A stretch of 64,000 nucleotides of DNA from the NCBI GenBank assembly GCA_021613335.1, contig JAJTWR010000044.1:3038501-3102500 (forward strand), read 5' to 3'. Positions 13,001-24,408 of the stretch are shown one piece after another. Both the position numbers and the translations under genes were made by a program. The notes below the pieces were generated by a model. That model was not told the DNA's origin. It saw nothing but the letters and a program-made list of their open reading frames with translations, and did no database searches. This stretch comes from Whitmania pigra (lineage: Eukaryota; Annelida; Clitellata; Hirudinida; Haemopidae). Numbering within the stretch: the stretch's first letter is position 1; each line of letters starts with the position of its first letter.

Positions 13001-16000
13001 AAACACATATACCCAAAAGCTACCTTAAAGTTCCAAATAAGATTAGACTTGGCATGATCCTTTGAGAACTGATAATAGAAAAGTTTCCAATTGGCAACTG
13101 GTTTTATTCTCTGCCTCCGCTTTCTTAGAATAACAATCTTCTCCTGTTGCTGTGCCTGGAGCAACAATATCAAGTTCTATAGCAACAGGATTAAACTCAT
13201 CAACAACAACAGGATGCAATTCATCAACAACATGATACAATTCATCAAAAGCAGGATACAATTCATCAACAACAGGATACAATTCATCAACAACAGGATA
13301 CAACTTATCAACAACAGGATACAACTTATCAACAACAGGATACAACTTATCAACAACAGGATACAACTTATCAACAATAGGATACAACTTATCAACAATA
13401 GGATACAACTTATCAACAATAGGATACAACTTATCAACAACAGGATACAACTTATCAACAATAGGATACAACTTATCAACAATAGGATACAACTTATCAA
13501 CAATAGGATACAACTTATCAACAATAGGATACAACTTATCAACAATAGGATACAACTTATCAACAATAGGATGCAATTCCTCCCAAACCTTCCCTCACCT
13601 GAACACTCTCCATTCCAATCCTTGACTTCCAATGCATGAGCAGGTCTTCAATGTGCTTCTCAATTTGTTTCCAGTGAATGTTTCTCTTCCTCTTGTCTTC
13701 TTGCTCCTAAATTCCATTTCAAATTCATTTGACAGTTTTGCATTTGAAGATAATATAATAACAACTCTAAAATAATTAACTATTACTAATAGATTCTGAT
13801 TACAAAATGTTTCGATAATTAACTTTCATTTGAAATCAATATTTCTTATTTATCAATCACCTGAGCGAGTTTGAGATTGTCTCGGACGGTTATCCTATCC
13901 ATTTCATCTTCTGGAACCTCATCCTTGGAGTCCAAAAACATCAAGAGTCCGGACGGCTGACGAGCAGTAATCGTTTCATAAATTTGCAGGACTAACATCA
14001 TAAGTAATATCATGGTAAACAAGACAGTCCTACCACAATCCTCTTGAGAAGACAGAGCGACGTTTCGTGTCCGGTCACCCAAAGAGCAATCAATTGCCTG
14101 CTCAGTTGCCTGGGATGTCGACAGAACAAACAAAGCATTAATTCATGCAGTAATTTTTAAGATCCAAAAATTCAATTCCATCGAACCTCGCCGTGAGCAG
14201 TCGGTTGTCGGTGTTTTGGGTGTAAAAAGCCGTCAACAAGTGGCGCGGGAGGGCTCCCTCGGCCAGCGACAAATCTTGCATTCGACCGGAAATCTCCGCG
14301 TCGCCCTCCTCGATGATTGCCTTCATAACCAATCCTGCACCTTTCACTATGGCCATTGAGGGATGCTGAAACATTGAGAAATTTACAACAGCATATTTTA
14401 TAGATAATAAATTATAATCGCAGCTTATATAATAAATAGCATATAAGGCAGAGTAAATATTACCTGAAACAATTTAAAAATCGATCTGCCATTGTTTGCC
14501 ACCATTTCGAGAAGAGTGTCGAAGCAGGCCCCGTCGGTCGTCTCGCTGTAAGGAGCACACAGCGAATACGTTAGAAAGTCGAGCATGGCACATATGACCA
14601 GAGCTCCTGAACCTCTCACCTAAAAATAAGCCTAATCTTTGAGTATTAATTCGTAATGTGAGTAACATGTCATAAAATATATAATAAATTGTTATGTGAG
14701 TAATAAATCATAACTAGCAACAGCAAAGCATCCTTGAAGTGCTAACAACGTGGCCTGTGAACATGTCGAGAAGATTCTCGAGGAACTTTTTGGAGGACAA
14801 CACCGACGACTTGTTGAGCTGTTCCTGCCTCAGGTCGTAGTTCTCGTGCATGGGCTGCAATGCATTTCAAATTACTCTTGATGCCTCATTAATATGCACG
14901 AAGTGAGACTTTAGAGACCACATTTTCTGATTTAATTGACTAGCGACTCGAGTTAACAAATCACCTGGATGAGCGAACACAGCATGTCAATGGCAGCGTA
15001 GCTGACGCTGAGATCATTTCTCTTCAACGCCTTTACAACCTTTACACCGACTCTCTCTCTCATACTAAAATGAAGAAACGTCGCTGTATCATTACTATCA
15101 TCACCAACCTCATTACTAAACAATAAACAGTTACTGGGGCAATGTGGTAAAGGCTGAGAAACCAGCTTTTGAAGCAACAAGTCTCCTGAGGGCCTGAAGT
15201 TGTGCCTCGAGTTCTTCGAGTGGCATCGTTTTAACGTCATTACTGCCATCCAACAGAGAGGATATGGCTCCGTTGATCAACTTTTCCTTGTTCTCGGCAA
15301 ATAACGTCTTGCAAGAATTCATTAGAATAAATGAAATTAAACACATCTCCATAAGCATTTCAACCAAAAACATCGTCGCCATATGCATTTTCAATCGGCA
15401 ATATTGTAGCCATCTTTGCCAACCAATAACAAACTCACGTCCGCCGTGACCGCATGAAGCAGACCGCTGTAGGAAACGTTGCCGTTGAATCTCGACAAAG
15501 TCTCGAACGGAGTCATGCCGTTCGGAGGATTTTGGAGAAACTTGAGATGTTGACTCTCTACTTCTTCATCTACAGGCACTGTGAATGGACCTGCAATAAA
15601 TCATTCAATGCGAGACTTACAAAATTATGTGCCTCCTATAATCTGCTGAAGCAAGCAAAAGAACATGACCAATAAAGACTAATAAGCTCCGAACATCAAA
15701 TTGATTTTAATATTCATACCCAATCTGTGTCCCCTGTTGGTTGGATTCATTTTAATGTGTACATCCTTGTTCCCTGATGACCTCACTCCATCCATCAATG
15801 TTGCCAGAAGTGCATCCCTACGAACAACATTCGTGATGAATTCGAGGACAACTCGCATTAACAATGTTATATTACATTAATGACGATGACAACAACAACA
15901 ACAACAGATATGCTACATTAACAACAACAGAACTAGACATACTACATAAACAAAAATATTAGACATATTACACAAACAACAGCAACAACCCAAACCCACC

Positions 16001-17486
16001 TGTCTGTAGAGGTGTACGTTCGAATCTCCCCTTTCACATATTCAATGCTCAACTCTTGAGGGTTTTCTGATGAGCGAACGATTGAAAAAATCTGAAAAAG
16101 ACTACCGTGCATGAGCGACCACTAACATCGAAGGTGGTACAAAACTCACGTCGCAAAGAGGTTTGCAAGTGACGGGCTTGTAGGTCAGCGGATCTCGTTC
16201 GACGACGCACGCTTCCGACAAGCAAAACACCCTCTTGACGGGATCGTCGCTTCTTACGCTCGACTTCATCACCACGAATTCGGAACAAGAGGTCAGTGAC
16301 TCATCATTGCTGAGGATAAATGTCACTCGATTAGACTGTGCAGCACGTCGCATCAGGCTTAAAGATAGAATCTTTCACAAAGGTTAATTTTCACTCAAAA
16401 TCATTCTAATTCGTCATCAACACCTGTATTTGCCAAATTTCTGAAGTAGAAAATGATCAAAGGAGATTGCATCCTTGCATAATTTGATGTTTATTCCAAT
16501 CTGATTGAATGCTGAGTCTTGAACAACTTTTATCAATTCATCCTTATTTTCCACTTGAAATAAGTGCTGGAAGTCATTTTTAACTGATATTAAGTAATGT
16601 GGTAGTACAATTTCACATTTTTGGTATTCTCACAAGTCTGCCAAACCCTCCATGGATGATGGTGATCCCATTGGTATAGTCCTTGACCTGTTATGACATG
16701 AATACACACGCTAAGTAATTGAAAAAGACTGCATTTTTCACCTAATTTGAATTAATTGTTAATTGCACAAGTCAAACATCACAAAACACTCACAAGAGCT
16801 AAGCCTTCAATATCTTTGTAGTCGTAGGAGCAGAGCACTCTACCACTTGCTTCGTCGATCTGATTCAACGAGGCCGGTCCCACTTCGAGCAAAACGCTCA
16901 GTTTTTTGTCCGACCAATGGTGTTTGCAAGCACGAAACATCTTGAAAACAAAAACAAATTTAGGATCCACAGTTTATTTTTAAACTATCTAATATTACAA
17001 TATATGATTACTTCACTTAAAAATTAATGACATACAAATTCTGCATAAATAAACAAATCCTCCCATCACACTTTTGTTGAGAAGATCTTTTCAGCAAAAA
17101 ACTTGTGATGCCTCAGAGCCTCAGTAAGAAGATCAGATCTATGTTCAGTTGAAAACCTCATTGTGTCTGTCTTTTTTGCTCCTTTCTTCATCATTATGCA
17201 GAATTCATTAGATGTTGGCATTTTGTCATTTGGTCTAATGCTGACAAACTCTTCATATGGCCATTGGTTTGTTATTTCTAGAGTGGAAGGATTGTAGGTA
17301 GTTATACCTTTGGTGCCCACAGAAAATATTCTTTTGTATCTGCATAACAAAATAGATACACGTACTTCAATGCAGCTTCAACGCAAGCACAAAAAATCTC
17401 GACAAGACTAACTTTCCTTTCCATGAGTGCTTGGTTGTAAAGTAGCAACTAATATCTTTGTTATCCTTCATTAAAACGGATTGCAT
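4023..17486 (-). CDS. DNAJC13: DNAJC13 / RME-8, endosomal J-domain protein
   Basis: A complete gene with more than 40 exons. Exon 1 (17486-17413) starts [11 protein letters not shown] and ends HSWKGK; exon 2 starts at 17339 with YKRIFSVGT and [16 protein letters not shown], the PH-like N-terminus of RME-8. Later landmarks follow the family in order: [14 protein letters not shown] (about 17150), [10 protein letters not shown] (about 16820), [17 protein letters not shown] (about 16230), [14 protein letters not shown] (about 15280), [43 protein letters not shown] (about 13110), the GYF-type [19 protein letters not shown] (about 11700), then a J domain (9545-9330) with an intact HPD in [12 protein letters not shown]. 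The C-terminal armadillo-like region runs to SAGYLTG at 4211; the last exon (4102-4023) encodes GSGVAGYLT...IPPPMV. In animals this protein recruits Hsc70 to endosomes for retromer/SNX1-dependent sorting and WASH control. M6 is an alternative start. One intron carries a minisatellite. Confidence 0.96.
7648..7790. repeat. Three-copy tandem repeat in a DNAJC13 intron
   Basis: About 46-48-base units containing CCTTTAGAACCAG followed by ATGATGATTTAATCATTTAATG occur three times in a row. They lie in the intron after the exon ending near 7650, so they should not affect the protein. Confidence 0.8.
13190..13580. repeat. 21-base minisatellite in a DNAJC13 intron
   Basis: About 18 copies of a 21-base unit built around CAACTTATCAACAATAGGATA (plus strand), with the leftmost copies more divergent. 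It lies inside the intron from 13598 to 13156, between exons that end ...RIGMESVQ and begin [14 protein letters not shown]. Because the unit is a multiple of three and lacks stops in several frames, it gives long open frames on both strands that are not genes. Confidence 0.9.
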
Positions 17487-17880
17487 TCCCAAAAGAGAAA
17501 GTAAATTTTTAGAAACAACTTTGCTAATCTTTTTAAATTCCAGTCAGGTTCATCTATCTAAAAAGTTGTTATAGTATAAACAACTCAAAATGCGGACAAA
17601 ACAAACAGGAGTCTGCAAAGATGAGAACAATAAACCTCACAACTCAGTTTGACATATCCACCGACCAAATCACCATCCTTGTTTACAATATTCTTGTGGG
17701 CGTCACTAAGTTGTGAAATATCAAACATGAATTTTTTCATACTTTTTAACTCTGAAAAATTATACCCAAAAACTACATTGTGATTTTTTAAAATCACGTC
17801 TAAGCATAATTTCACGTTTAAAAACAAATTGGAGCAATCAAAGTTCTTTAAACTCAATCTCAACAGCTTTTCTAAGATTA
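17473..17880 (-). CDS. Two exons of an unrecognised, possibly C2-like protein just upstream of DNAJC13
   Basis: Minus-strand exon about 17880-17639 encodes a hydrophobic/charged stretch including NLFLNVKLCLDVILKNHNV, VFGYNFSEL and GGYVKLSCE. A plausible GT-AG intron joins it to IDEPDWNLKRLAKLFLKIY and then a stop at about 17473. The alternation of strands and the GGYVKLSCEID ending suggest a C2 or B9-like beta-sandwich, but I cannot name a family. The frame stops inside the first DNAJC13 exon in another reading frame, so either the two genes overlap by a few bases or these exons are alternative 5' sequence of DNAJC13. Upstream exons were not found before the LTR element at 18.6 kb. Confidence 0.3.
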
Positions 17881-18610
17881 GGAAATTGTAGCTTTTGAAA
17901 CTGATTTCAAAGCTGTGTTTTCCATAATTTTCTTATCTATTCAGTTTATGGTATCAAGTGTTTAAATATGATTAAAAAAAGAAAGTAGGTGCTATCTTTG
18001 TTTTGACTTTTGTCTTCATAAATGTATGTTTTGTAATCATTGTAAATATAATTTGCATAAGCCGAAACCTACCGGTCAGCCCTGGGGTCACGTTATTGGC
18101 CCGGTCCGAGGCACAAAATAAATGTTTAGCATGAAACTTTCTAACGTATTGACAGTGTAATTTTCTGCTTTTCCTCAACTTCTTAAAACTATTTGTAATG
18201 CTATCATGCAAAATCAGTGATGAATGCAGTTGATGAATGTAATTCCATCATTTCAAGACTCATTTGTACATATAAAACTTGTACTTACTATTTCTTCTTT
18301 GCTTATCAACCTTAATCCAAGTCTCAAGAGAAATTCGGACTTTTTGGGTCGCCTGACTTTATGATAGAAAGAAAAAGGTCACCTCTTAAAGTTTTACAAG
18401 GGTTTGCCCCTTGGAAAAGCTGAAACGACTTTCCTGAAGAAGGCAGACTTCTGAGAAGGCAGATAGAGAACAAGTATAAGAAGAAACGTCTAGGTGTCTC
18501 GGATGACCCTTTCCGTCTGGAAGGTGTGTCCTAACGAGCTGCTAGGTATGGCAAACCTGGAGTGTGTTGATGGATGGATGGACGGGCGGATGGATGACCC
18601 ACGGCCTAAG
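17881..18610. other. Spacer before LTR element, no gene seen
   Basis: Contains a GC-rich patch at about 18070-18115 and a GGATGGATGGACGGGCGGATGG run near 18570-18595. No open frame here has a recognisable domain. The last four bases, TAAG (18607-18610), are the target-site duplication of the following element. Confidence 0.4.
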
Positions 18611-18761
18611 TGTAGTGACTGTACATCCCTACGAAGGATGTTTGTTGACATTCTCCGGGTTTTTACGGCGCTGATGCTTTTCATTGTCGTCAATCCGTTT
18701 ATGAGTTATACCGATTGTACGTTCGATTAAAGGTCAAGTGTTAGCCTGGTTTAACACTTCA
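18611..18761 (+). repeat. 5' LTR
   Basis: Starts TGTAGTGACTGTACATCCCT and ends AACACTTCA. At 151 bases it is short for a gypsy element but normal for small CsRn1-type LTRs. It is nearly identical to 21755-21906. Confidence 0.95.
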
Positions 18762-18762
18762 T

Positions 18763-18775
18763 TGGTGACCCCAAC
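18763..18775 (+). promoter_or_regulatory. Primer binding site (tRNA-Trp type)
   Basis: TGGTGACCCCAAC starts one base after the 5' LTR. TGGTGACCCC pairs with the CCA-tailed 3' end of animal tRNA-Trp (…GGGGTCACCA), the primer used by CsRn1-like elements. Confidence 0.8.
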
Positions 18776-18794
18776 TTTGAACACAAACTCTAAA

Positions 18795-19988
18795 ATGGAA
18801 TCGCAAGCTGCTTCAATTTCTATCAAACCGATTGTTTTCAACCCAGCCGAGGCATCGGCTTGGTTCAAAATAATGGAAGCACAATTTACTCTTTCCAACA
18901 TCACGGTTAGCTCAACAAGGTTTTACCACACATTGGCAGCCCTACCAGGGTCTGTGGTAATGAGCCTTGATGATGACACTGTCGAGGCCATGGATTACGA
19001 CCGCCTGAAGAGTGCAGTGTTTGAGCAAAACATGCCCAACAAAGTGGAACTCTTTGACCAGTTCCTGCAACAAAATCCACTAACAGGCAGGCCTTCGCAA
19101 CATTTGGTAGCAATGAGAAAGCTAGCACAACAAGTTGGTGCACCTGAAGACATGGTTCGCCACAAGTTCCAAAAATTGTTGCCTGCCAATTTGGCCCTCG
19201 TCATTGCAACACAGAAGAATTTGTCTTTGGAAGAGGTTGGGAAATTGGCAGACGAGTTGATTACCATGACATCAATTCAACACACACAGACAATCCAGAA
19301 ACCAACACTGGATTTTGATGCAATCAAAAGAACCAACAGAACACTGGAGCCATTCACTCCAGGTCAACCACCAAAAGTTTGTCGTGCACACATTTATTTT
19401 GGTCCTGAGGCTAAATCCTGCCGACCCTGGTGCGTTTGGCCAGACAAGCGTGGCGCTCGAGTTGCCCAGTCTAGAAATGCTTCTCCGGTGTCTCACAAGC
19501 CAGTCGGTAAACTAGAAGGCTCTGCTTCGGTTGCGACCATCGAAGGCGGCCCTACATTTTATGTCGCATTTTCCACAACAGCTAGCACCATACGTCATCA
19601 ATTCAAGTTTCTAGTCGACACCGGATCAGCGGTATCGATCATTCCCCCAAAAGCGTTATCAAACATTTCAGTTCCAGTCAGAGCGACAAACGTCAAGTTG
19701 AACACAGCCAACGGTATGCCTCTCGAGATCCATGGAGAAGTTACACTAACGATAAGCAGTCAAGACCTCCGAAGAGAATTCACCTGGACCTTCATAGTGG
19801 CAGTCACCACACAACCAATATTAGGGGCTGATTTCTTCATTCATCACCATCTACTTGTCGACTGTCGCAACCGCCAACTTCTGGACACGAAGACGTCACT
19901 CTCCACAGCAATGATAACAACGGTTGGGGAGATTATTGCCCCTGTATTCGACTGTCCACCTGACACCCCCCACTCATCAAGGCATTAA
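18795..19988 (+). CDS. Retrotransposon Gag-protease polyprotein
   Basis: The first ATG after the primer site opens a frame that runs unbroken to 19988. The N-terminal half is a gag capsid-like region ([15 protein letters not shown], then an [24 protein letters not shown] helix region). In the middle is C-x2-H-x3-FG-x2-A-x2-C-x3-C-x-W, the Cys/His arrangement typical of CsRn1-clade Gag rather than the usual CCHC knuckle. The C-terminal third has an aspartic protease with the [13 protein letters not shown] active site and the ILGADFF flap-end motif. No stop separates gag and protease. The open frame may be functional, but downstream enzymes are broken. Confidence 0.85.
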   Translation: MESQAASISIKPIVFNPAEASAWFKIMEAQFTLSNITVSSTRFYHTLAALPGSVVMSLDDDTVEAMDYDRLKSAVFEQNMPNKVELFDQFLQQNPLTGRPSQHLVAMRKLAQQVGAPEDMVRHKFQKLLPANLALVIATQKNLSLEEVGKLADELITMTSIQHTQTIQKPTLDFDAIKRTNRTLEPFTPGQPPKVCRAHIYFGPEAKSCRPWCVWPDKRGARVAQSRNASPVSHKPVGKLEGSASVATIEGGPTFYVAFSTTASTIRHQFKFLVDTGSAVSIIPPKALSNISVPVRATNVKLNTANGMPLEIHGEVTLTISSQDLRREFTWTFIVAVTTQPILGADFFIHHHLLVDCRNRQLLDTKTSLSTAMITTVGEIIAPVFDCPPDTPHSSRH

Positions 19989-19989
19989 T

Positions 19990-21525
19990 AGAACGTCACA
20001 CTGCTCTGGTTGGCCCTTGGCAGATAGACCTCCGTTCACCTTCATCGTCAGCACAGCATACAATTGAACTAACATCAAACAAGCCAATCTGTTCCCGTTT
20101 TCGACAACTCCCACCTGACAAATTTGAGGCCGCTAAGCAAGAATTCGCAATGCTGTTAAAGGCTGGGATTGTTCGACAATCTCGCAGTTCTTATTCCAGC
20201 CCACTACACATGGTCCCCAAAAAGGACAACCAATGGCGGCCCTGTGGAGATTATCGGAAACTCAACAGTGTCACAAAACCTGACAGATATCCTCTGCCAA
20301 GAATTTCTGATGTGACAAGCCGACTCAGTGGCAGTTCAGTATTCAGCAAATTAGATTTGGTGAAGGCATATTACAACATTCCCATTCATCCAGATGACAT
20401 CCCAAAGACAGCCATTACAACTCCTTTTGGATTTGCAATTTACTTGCATGCCATTTGGTCTCAGAAATGCAACTCATACATTCCAAAAGATTCACGGATG
20501 CAACTTTTCAAGACTTGCCGTTTGTTTGTGTGTATATTGACGATATCTTGGTAGCCTCAAGCAATGAGCATGAGCATATACAGCACCTCAGAACTGTCTT
20601 TCAGCGGCTGGAGGAAAACAACCTCCGGATCAACATCAGTAAATGTATGTTTGCCCAGAGCTCTGTTGTGTTTCTAGGCCATAGACTATCTTCGACTGAA
20701 ATATCACCACCTGAAGATAACACACGAGCCATCATCGATTTTCCTAAACCGAAAGACTATGCAGGTTTACGACGTTTTATTGGCATGATTGGATATTATA
20801 GATCATTCATCCCTCATTTTGCCCAGATATCTGCCCCCTTGTATACTCTTTTGGGAAGTACAAATCAACGTAACCATCAATTGACGTGGGAAACCTCTCA
20901 GTGCAAAGCTTTTGAAGACATAAAATCTTCTCTAGCAGATGCGGCCAATCTTCATTACATTAGCAAGTCTAGTAACCTATACCACCTAGTGACTGATGCA
21001 TCTTCGGTAGCCATCGGTGCTGCACTTCATCAGGTTGTTTTGGGCATGCCACAGCCAATTGCTTTTTATTCCAAGAGACTTTCTAAAACAGAATCAATAT
21101 ACTCTGCATTTGACAAAGAGCTTTTGGCAGCACACTTGGCTGTCCTCCATTTCAAGCACATCGTTGAAGGCAGGGAACTCCATTTATTTACAGACCACAA
21201 ACCCATCTGCCAAGCTTTTCAGTCCAACAGGGACCAGAAGACCCACATGCAACAACGACGTCTCTCCATCATCTCTGAATATCCTTCTACTAAGGAACAG
21301 TTTGAAGCAATCCAGCAACTCCACAAGCACATGCGTCAACTGGACTTTACAACTCTCTCTGAAGGTATACACCATGGTCGAACCACCCGCCCACAGTCAG
21401 TTACCTTGCAGCCTGGACAATATGTCTGGTTGCGGATAGATAGAGTTCGACAACCTTTAGGTCCCTACCTCCATACCAGGGTCCTTACAAAGTCCTTGAT
21501 ACCAAGCAACATATTGTCAAGATAG
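19990..21525 (+). pseudogene. Broken pol: reverse transcriptase, RNase H, remnant of integrase C-terminus
   Basis: Reverse transcriptase blocks are visible: [50 protein letters not shown], and YIDDILVAS with the catalytic YxDD. At least two frameshifts fall between about 20430 and 20500, around the AMPFG-type block, where the frame moves to the one starting at 20455. RNase H follows (VTDASSVAIGAAL, FDKELLAAHLAVLHF, FTDHKPI). After about 21275 the frame jumps to residues typical of the integrase C-terminal end (YVWLRIDRVRQPLGPY). The integrase zinc-binding domain and DDE core are missing, so there is one large internal deletion. Confidence 0.85.
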
Positions 21526-21754
21526 AACTTCCCGATGGATCCACCAGTTGTGTTTCGCTGGATCGTGTCAAACTTGCCAAGATGCCGATGACGACGCCAG
21601 GGACGCTTGTTGACCAGACAGCTCCTGCATCCATCACAAATTCTCCCAATAACCCACCTGAACCCCCACGCACAAGATCAGGAAGATGTGTTCGTTTCAA
21701 TCATCACCGGGATCACATCTACTACTGACTCCGTCTTCCCAGGGAGGAGCTCAC

Positions 21755-21906
21755 TGTAGTGACTGTACATCCCTACGAAGGATGTTTTGTTGACATTCTC
21801 CGAGTTTTTACCGCGCTGATGCTTTTCATTGTCGTCAATCCGTTTATGAGTTATACCGATTGTACGTTCGATTAAAAGTCAAGTGTTAGCCTGGTTTAAC
21901 ACTTCA
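21755..21906 (+). repeat. 3' LTR
   Basis: Copy of the 5' LTR with one extra T and three substitutions, ending AACACTTCA. It is followed by the duplicated target bases TAAG. Confidence 0.95.
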
Positions 21907-21910
21907 TAAG

Positions 21911-22499
21911 TGATAGTGAAAGCAGTTCTAAATGGCATTCGTGGTGAGACGATTGTCAAAGAATATGGAATGGAAACATTAATGTTTCTTAAGTATAAGT
22001 ATTTTATGATTATGATTAGTTATTATGAGTTATCATAAATTATAAAAAATACCAGGCGGTTGTTAGACGAGTGATAGATATATTAGGGTGCCACTCAAAA
22101 TTAATTTTTTTTAATTTCACGTGCTCACCTCCCAAACGCGTCCGTATTATAAAAAAGAGCCGTGCAAATTTTTGATGTATTCTATTAATATTTACTGGTC
22201 GCTCAACGCTGACAAAGTTTTAATTGATTAGGTTGAATTGATGACCGACAATTTCTTCAAAAATCAACGGTTCAACTTATTAATTTTAATTTGATTTATT
22301 GCCTTCATTTAAATCCATCATTATCTGCTGACGTCTGTTATGTGTCTGGTAGTTCTGAAAAAATAGTGTCTAACATCCTTGTCGACTCTATTGCTGCAGT
22401 AGTAAGGGCGGGCTTGTTAGGATGTACAAGGTCATGGCAATGTTTCACTATCACTTGCACGGTTTCTGTTCCTTTTGAGATGCTAGAACTCTTGAATTA
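21911..22499. other. Spacer, no gene seen
   Basis: Directly after the LTR element a short plus-strand frame reads KAVLNGIRGETIVKEYGM, which resembles a psq/HTH motif from DNA transposons. It is too short to call. The rest is AT-rich without support for a gene. Confidence 0.35.
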
Positions 22500-23280
22500 A
22501 AACTTTTTTGACCATAACGTGGATGACTTCATCTGAGTTAGCGAATGCTAAACCGACTAGGACTTCACTTAAAAACCTTACTTGTCCAGATAATAACTTA
22601 ATTACACATTGGCTATGGTTTCACTCATTTTTTTTAGCTTTCTAACTCACAGAATACGATCAGACCATTCTATATAGTAGATGAAACACATGGAAATTTA
22701 AACCAGACCTTCAGTTAGACCTTCATTACAAAAGTGACATAGCTGCCAAGAGATGACAGCTCACGTGTAGTTACTTGAAGTTAGAAGCAAAACATATACA
22801 TTTTAAGGCTTTAAATCAGTTTTGCCATCCACCATGCCCGATGGCATGAACTGAGAGCATGAATATGTACGCCTCCTGAGCTCAGCTCCGAGAAATAACA
22901 CCGATGGCTCAAGAAGCTCGTGATAATTGTCTCTGGGCTGGAACTCTATTAGATGATGTCAAATAAAGCGAATAGGGTCACCCATACATGAGGACATGAG
23001 GACAGATGCAATGAAATCGACATCTAGTCCGCTTTCAAGTCTAGACTTTTCAATTGAACTCCAATACTCAATGAATCTATAGAACAACTTTATTCTTGTT
23101 TTGCTAGATGGTCTCATTAGTTTTTCAAACATCTTTGCAATGATTAGTTCAATTACGTGATGCCAACATGTCACTGTTCCTTCTCCTGGCACCAGAATTG
23201 CAAGATCGTATCTTTGGCCTCAAAGCAAACAACCTTTTGCATCCCAGTTCACTGCTAATGGTGAACTTTGATCAATTGGA
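22500..23280 (-). pseudogene. Relic of a DNA-transposon ORF
   Basis: Minus-strand pieces, in order, are NWDAKG and YDLAILV (about 23270-23190), then CWHHVIELIIAKMFEKLM, SSKTRIKLFYRFIEYWSSIEKSRLESG (to about 22990), and shifted-frame remnants near 22840. The order matches a transposon-encoded protein family I know only by pattern from other invertebrate genomes (VNWDAK…DRLAILV…CRHHIYELV…SSGP.I.LFKRF…W). A central deletion and several stops are present. I cannot name the superfamily. Its left end lies near the second LTR element. Confidence 0.45.
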
Positions 23281-23291
23281 AATATTATATA

Positions 23292-23476
23292 TGTTATAAC
23301 TCGCAGTTATCGAGACAAAACTAACAGCTATCGCACAACTTTATTACTTACAAGAACGACACAATAACTACACAAGAACTACCCTATGCAGCTATATGAA
23401 CTAGGTGGAACAAAGGAAAGTTCCCGCTCCTAGCTCCTGCAGCCGCCTAGGCTAATTAGCATGTGCACCCACAACA
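23292..23476 (-). repeat. 3' LTR of second gypsy element
   Basis: 185 bases. It shares both ends and the middle (for example CTATGCAGCTATATGAACTA on the plus strand) with the copy at 24049-24520, but has only one or two units of the AAGAACTACAC motif. Confidence 0.88.
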
Positions 23477-23529
23477 CCTCCCCCTCCTATACGATGAGGT
23501 ACTTCTTCCTCTGAGAGTCTTCAATCCTA

Positions 23530-23970
23530 CTAAAGGCGGGCATGGCGTGGTCCTATATGCTCTATTCCATTTCTTAAACAGTAGTCTTCAAACTCCTTTG
23601 ATGTGAATTGAGTGCCATTGTCCGAAACGAGCACCTTTGGGTATCCATGCTGCGCGAAAATCCTACCCAGCTCTTTGATTGTCGCAGTGGTTGTTGAAGT
23701 CTTCATCAGCACAACTTCAGGCCACTTGGAGAATGCATCCACCACGATGAGAAACATCATTCCTTCCATCGGTCCGGCAAAATCGATGTGGATCCTCTCC
23801 CAAGCGCAATCAGGTTTCGGCCATGGTGTCAATTCATTCCTGACAAGCATCTTTGCAGCTAATTGACATGAGTTGCAAAGCTTCACCCTGTCTTCGATGT
23901 CCTTGTCAATTCCTTGCCAATAAACATACCTCCGAGCAAGCATCTTCATTCTGACGGCGATTTTCTTCAT
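23530..23970 (-). pseudogene. Truncated gypsy integrase
   Basis: The frame begins at the end of a zinc-binding HHCC domain (YVYWQGIDKDIEDRVKLCNSCQ) and continues through the DDE core: HIDFAGP with the first Asp, VVDAFSKWPEV, and VSDNGTQFTSKEFEDYC with the second Asp. It breaks off at GIEHIGPRHAR, where the third catalytic Glu would be reached shortly after, and runs into the purine tract and LTR. The upstream His-His part is also lost. A catalytically dead fragment. Confidence 0.9.
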
Positions 23971-24109
23971 CGCGACGGCGATTATCTTCCATCATCATCG
24001 TCATCATCGACAAAAATTTATCCTCCGAAGTCATCCTCGTCGCCAAAATGTTATAACTCGCAGTTATCGAGACAAAACTAACAGCTATCGCACAACTTTA
24101 TTACTTACA

Positions 24110-24310
24110 AGAACGACACAAGAACTACACAAGAACTACACAAGAACTACACAAAAACTACACAAGAACTACACAAGAACTACACAAGAACTACACAAGA
24201 ACTACACAAGAACTACACAAGAACTACACAAGAACTACACAAGAACTACACAAGAACTACACAAGAACTACACAAGAACTACACCAGAACTACACAAGAA
24301 CTACACAAGA
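24110..24310. repeat. 11-base tandem array inside the LTR
   Basis: About 17 copies of ACAAGAACTAC with rare variants (ACAAAAACTAC, ACCAGAACTAC). The partner LTR has the same motif once or twice, so the array grew after or during insertion. Confidence 0.93.
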
Positions 24311-24318
24311 ACAAAATG

Positions 24319-24408
24319 ATGTTTTATTAACGTCCGTTGCAAACCTGGTTTGAACCCCGTGCTGCCATCGGGAGAGGCGCAGCCTTAACCGTTAGGCCAT
24401 GCGGGCGC
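24319..24408 (-). mobile_element. tRNA-derived SINE, copy 2
   Basis: On the minus strand it begins GCGCCCGCATGGCCTAACGG with an A-box (TGGCCTAACGG), has a B-box GGTTCAAACC about 35 bases on, and ends GGACGTTAATAAAACAT. The same head and tail occur at 39267-39377. It interrupts the 11-base array in the LTR. The cloverleaf is degenerate, so it is not a tRNA gene. Confidence 0.8.

Larger units (their letters stand above)
18611..21906 (+). mobile_element. Ty3/gypsy LTR retrotransposon, CsRn1-like clade, internally deleted
   Basis: Bounded by 151/152-base LTRs (18611-18761 and 21755-21906) that begin TG and end CA, with a 4-base target duplication TAAG on both sides (18607-18610, 21907-21910). 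Directly after the 5' LTR is TGGTGACCCC (18763 on), the complement of a tRNA-Trp 3' end, as in CsRn1-clade elements. A purine-rich tract (about 21741-21751) precedes the 3' LTR. The body holds gag-protease and a broken pol that lacks most of the integrase. The LTRs differ by three substitutions and one single-base indel by my count, so insertion looks recent. The element cannot move by itself. Confidence 0.93.

Noticed and set aside
13043..13639. Long open frames on both strands over the 13 kb minisatellite
   Set aside because: They are products of a stop-free 21-base repeat inside a well-defined DNAJC13 intron.
24110..24310. CRISPR-like regular repeats
   Set aside because: Units are contiguous 11-mers with no spacers, inside an LTR of a eukaryotic retrotransposon.
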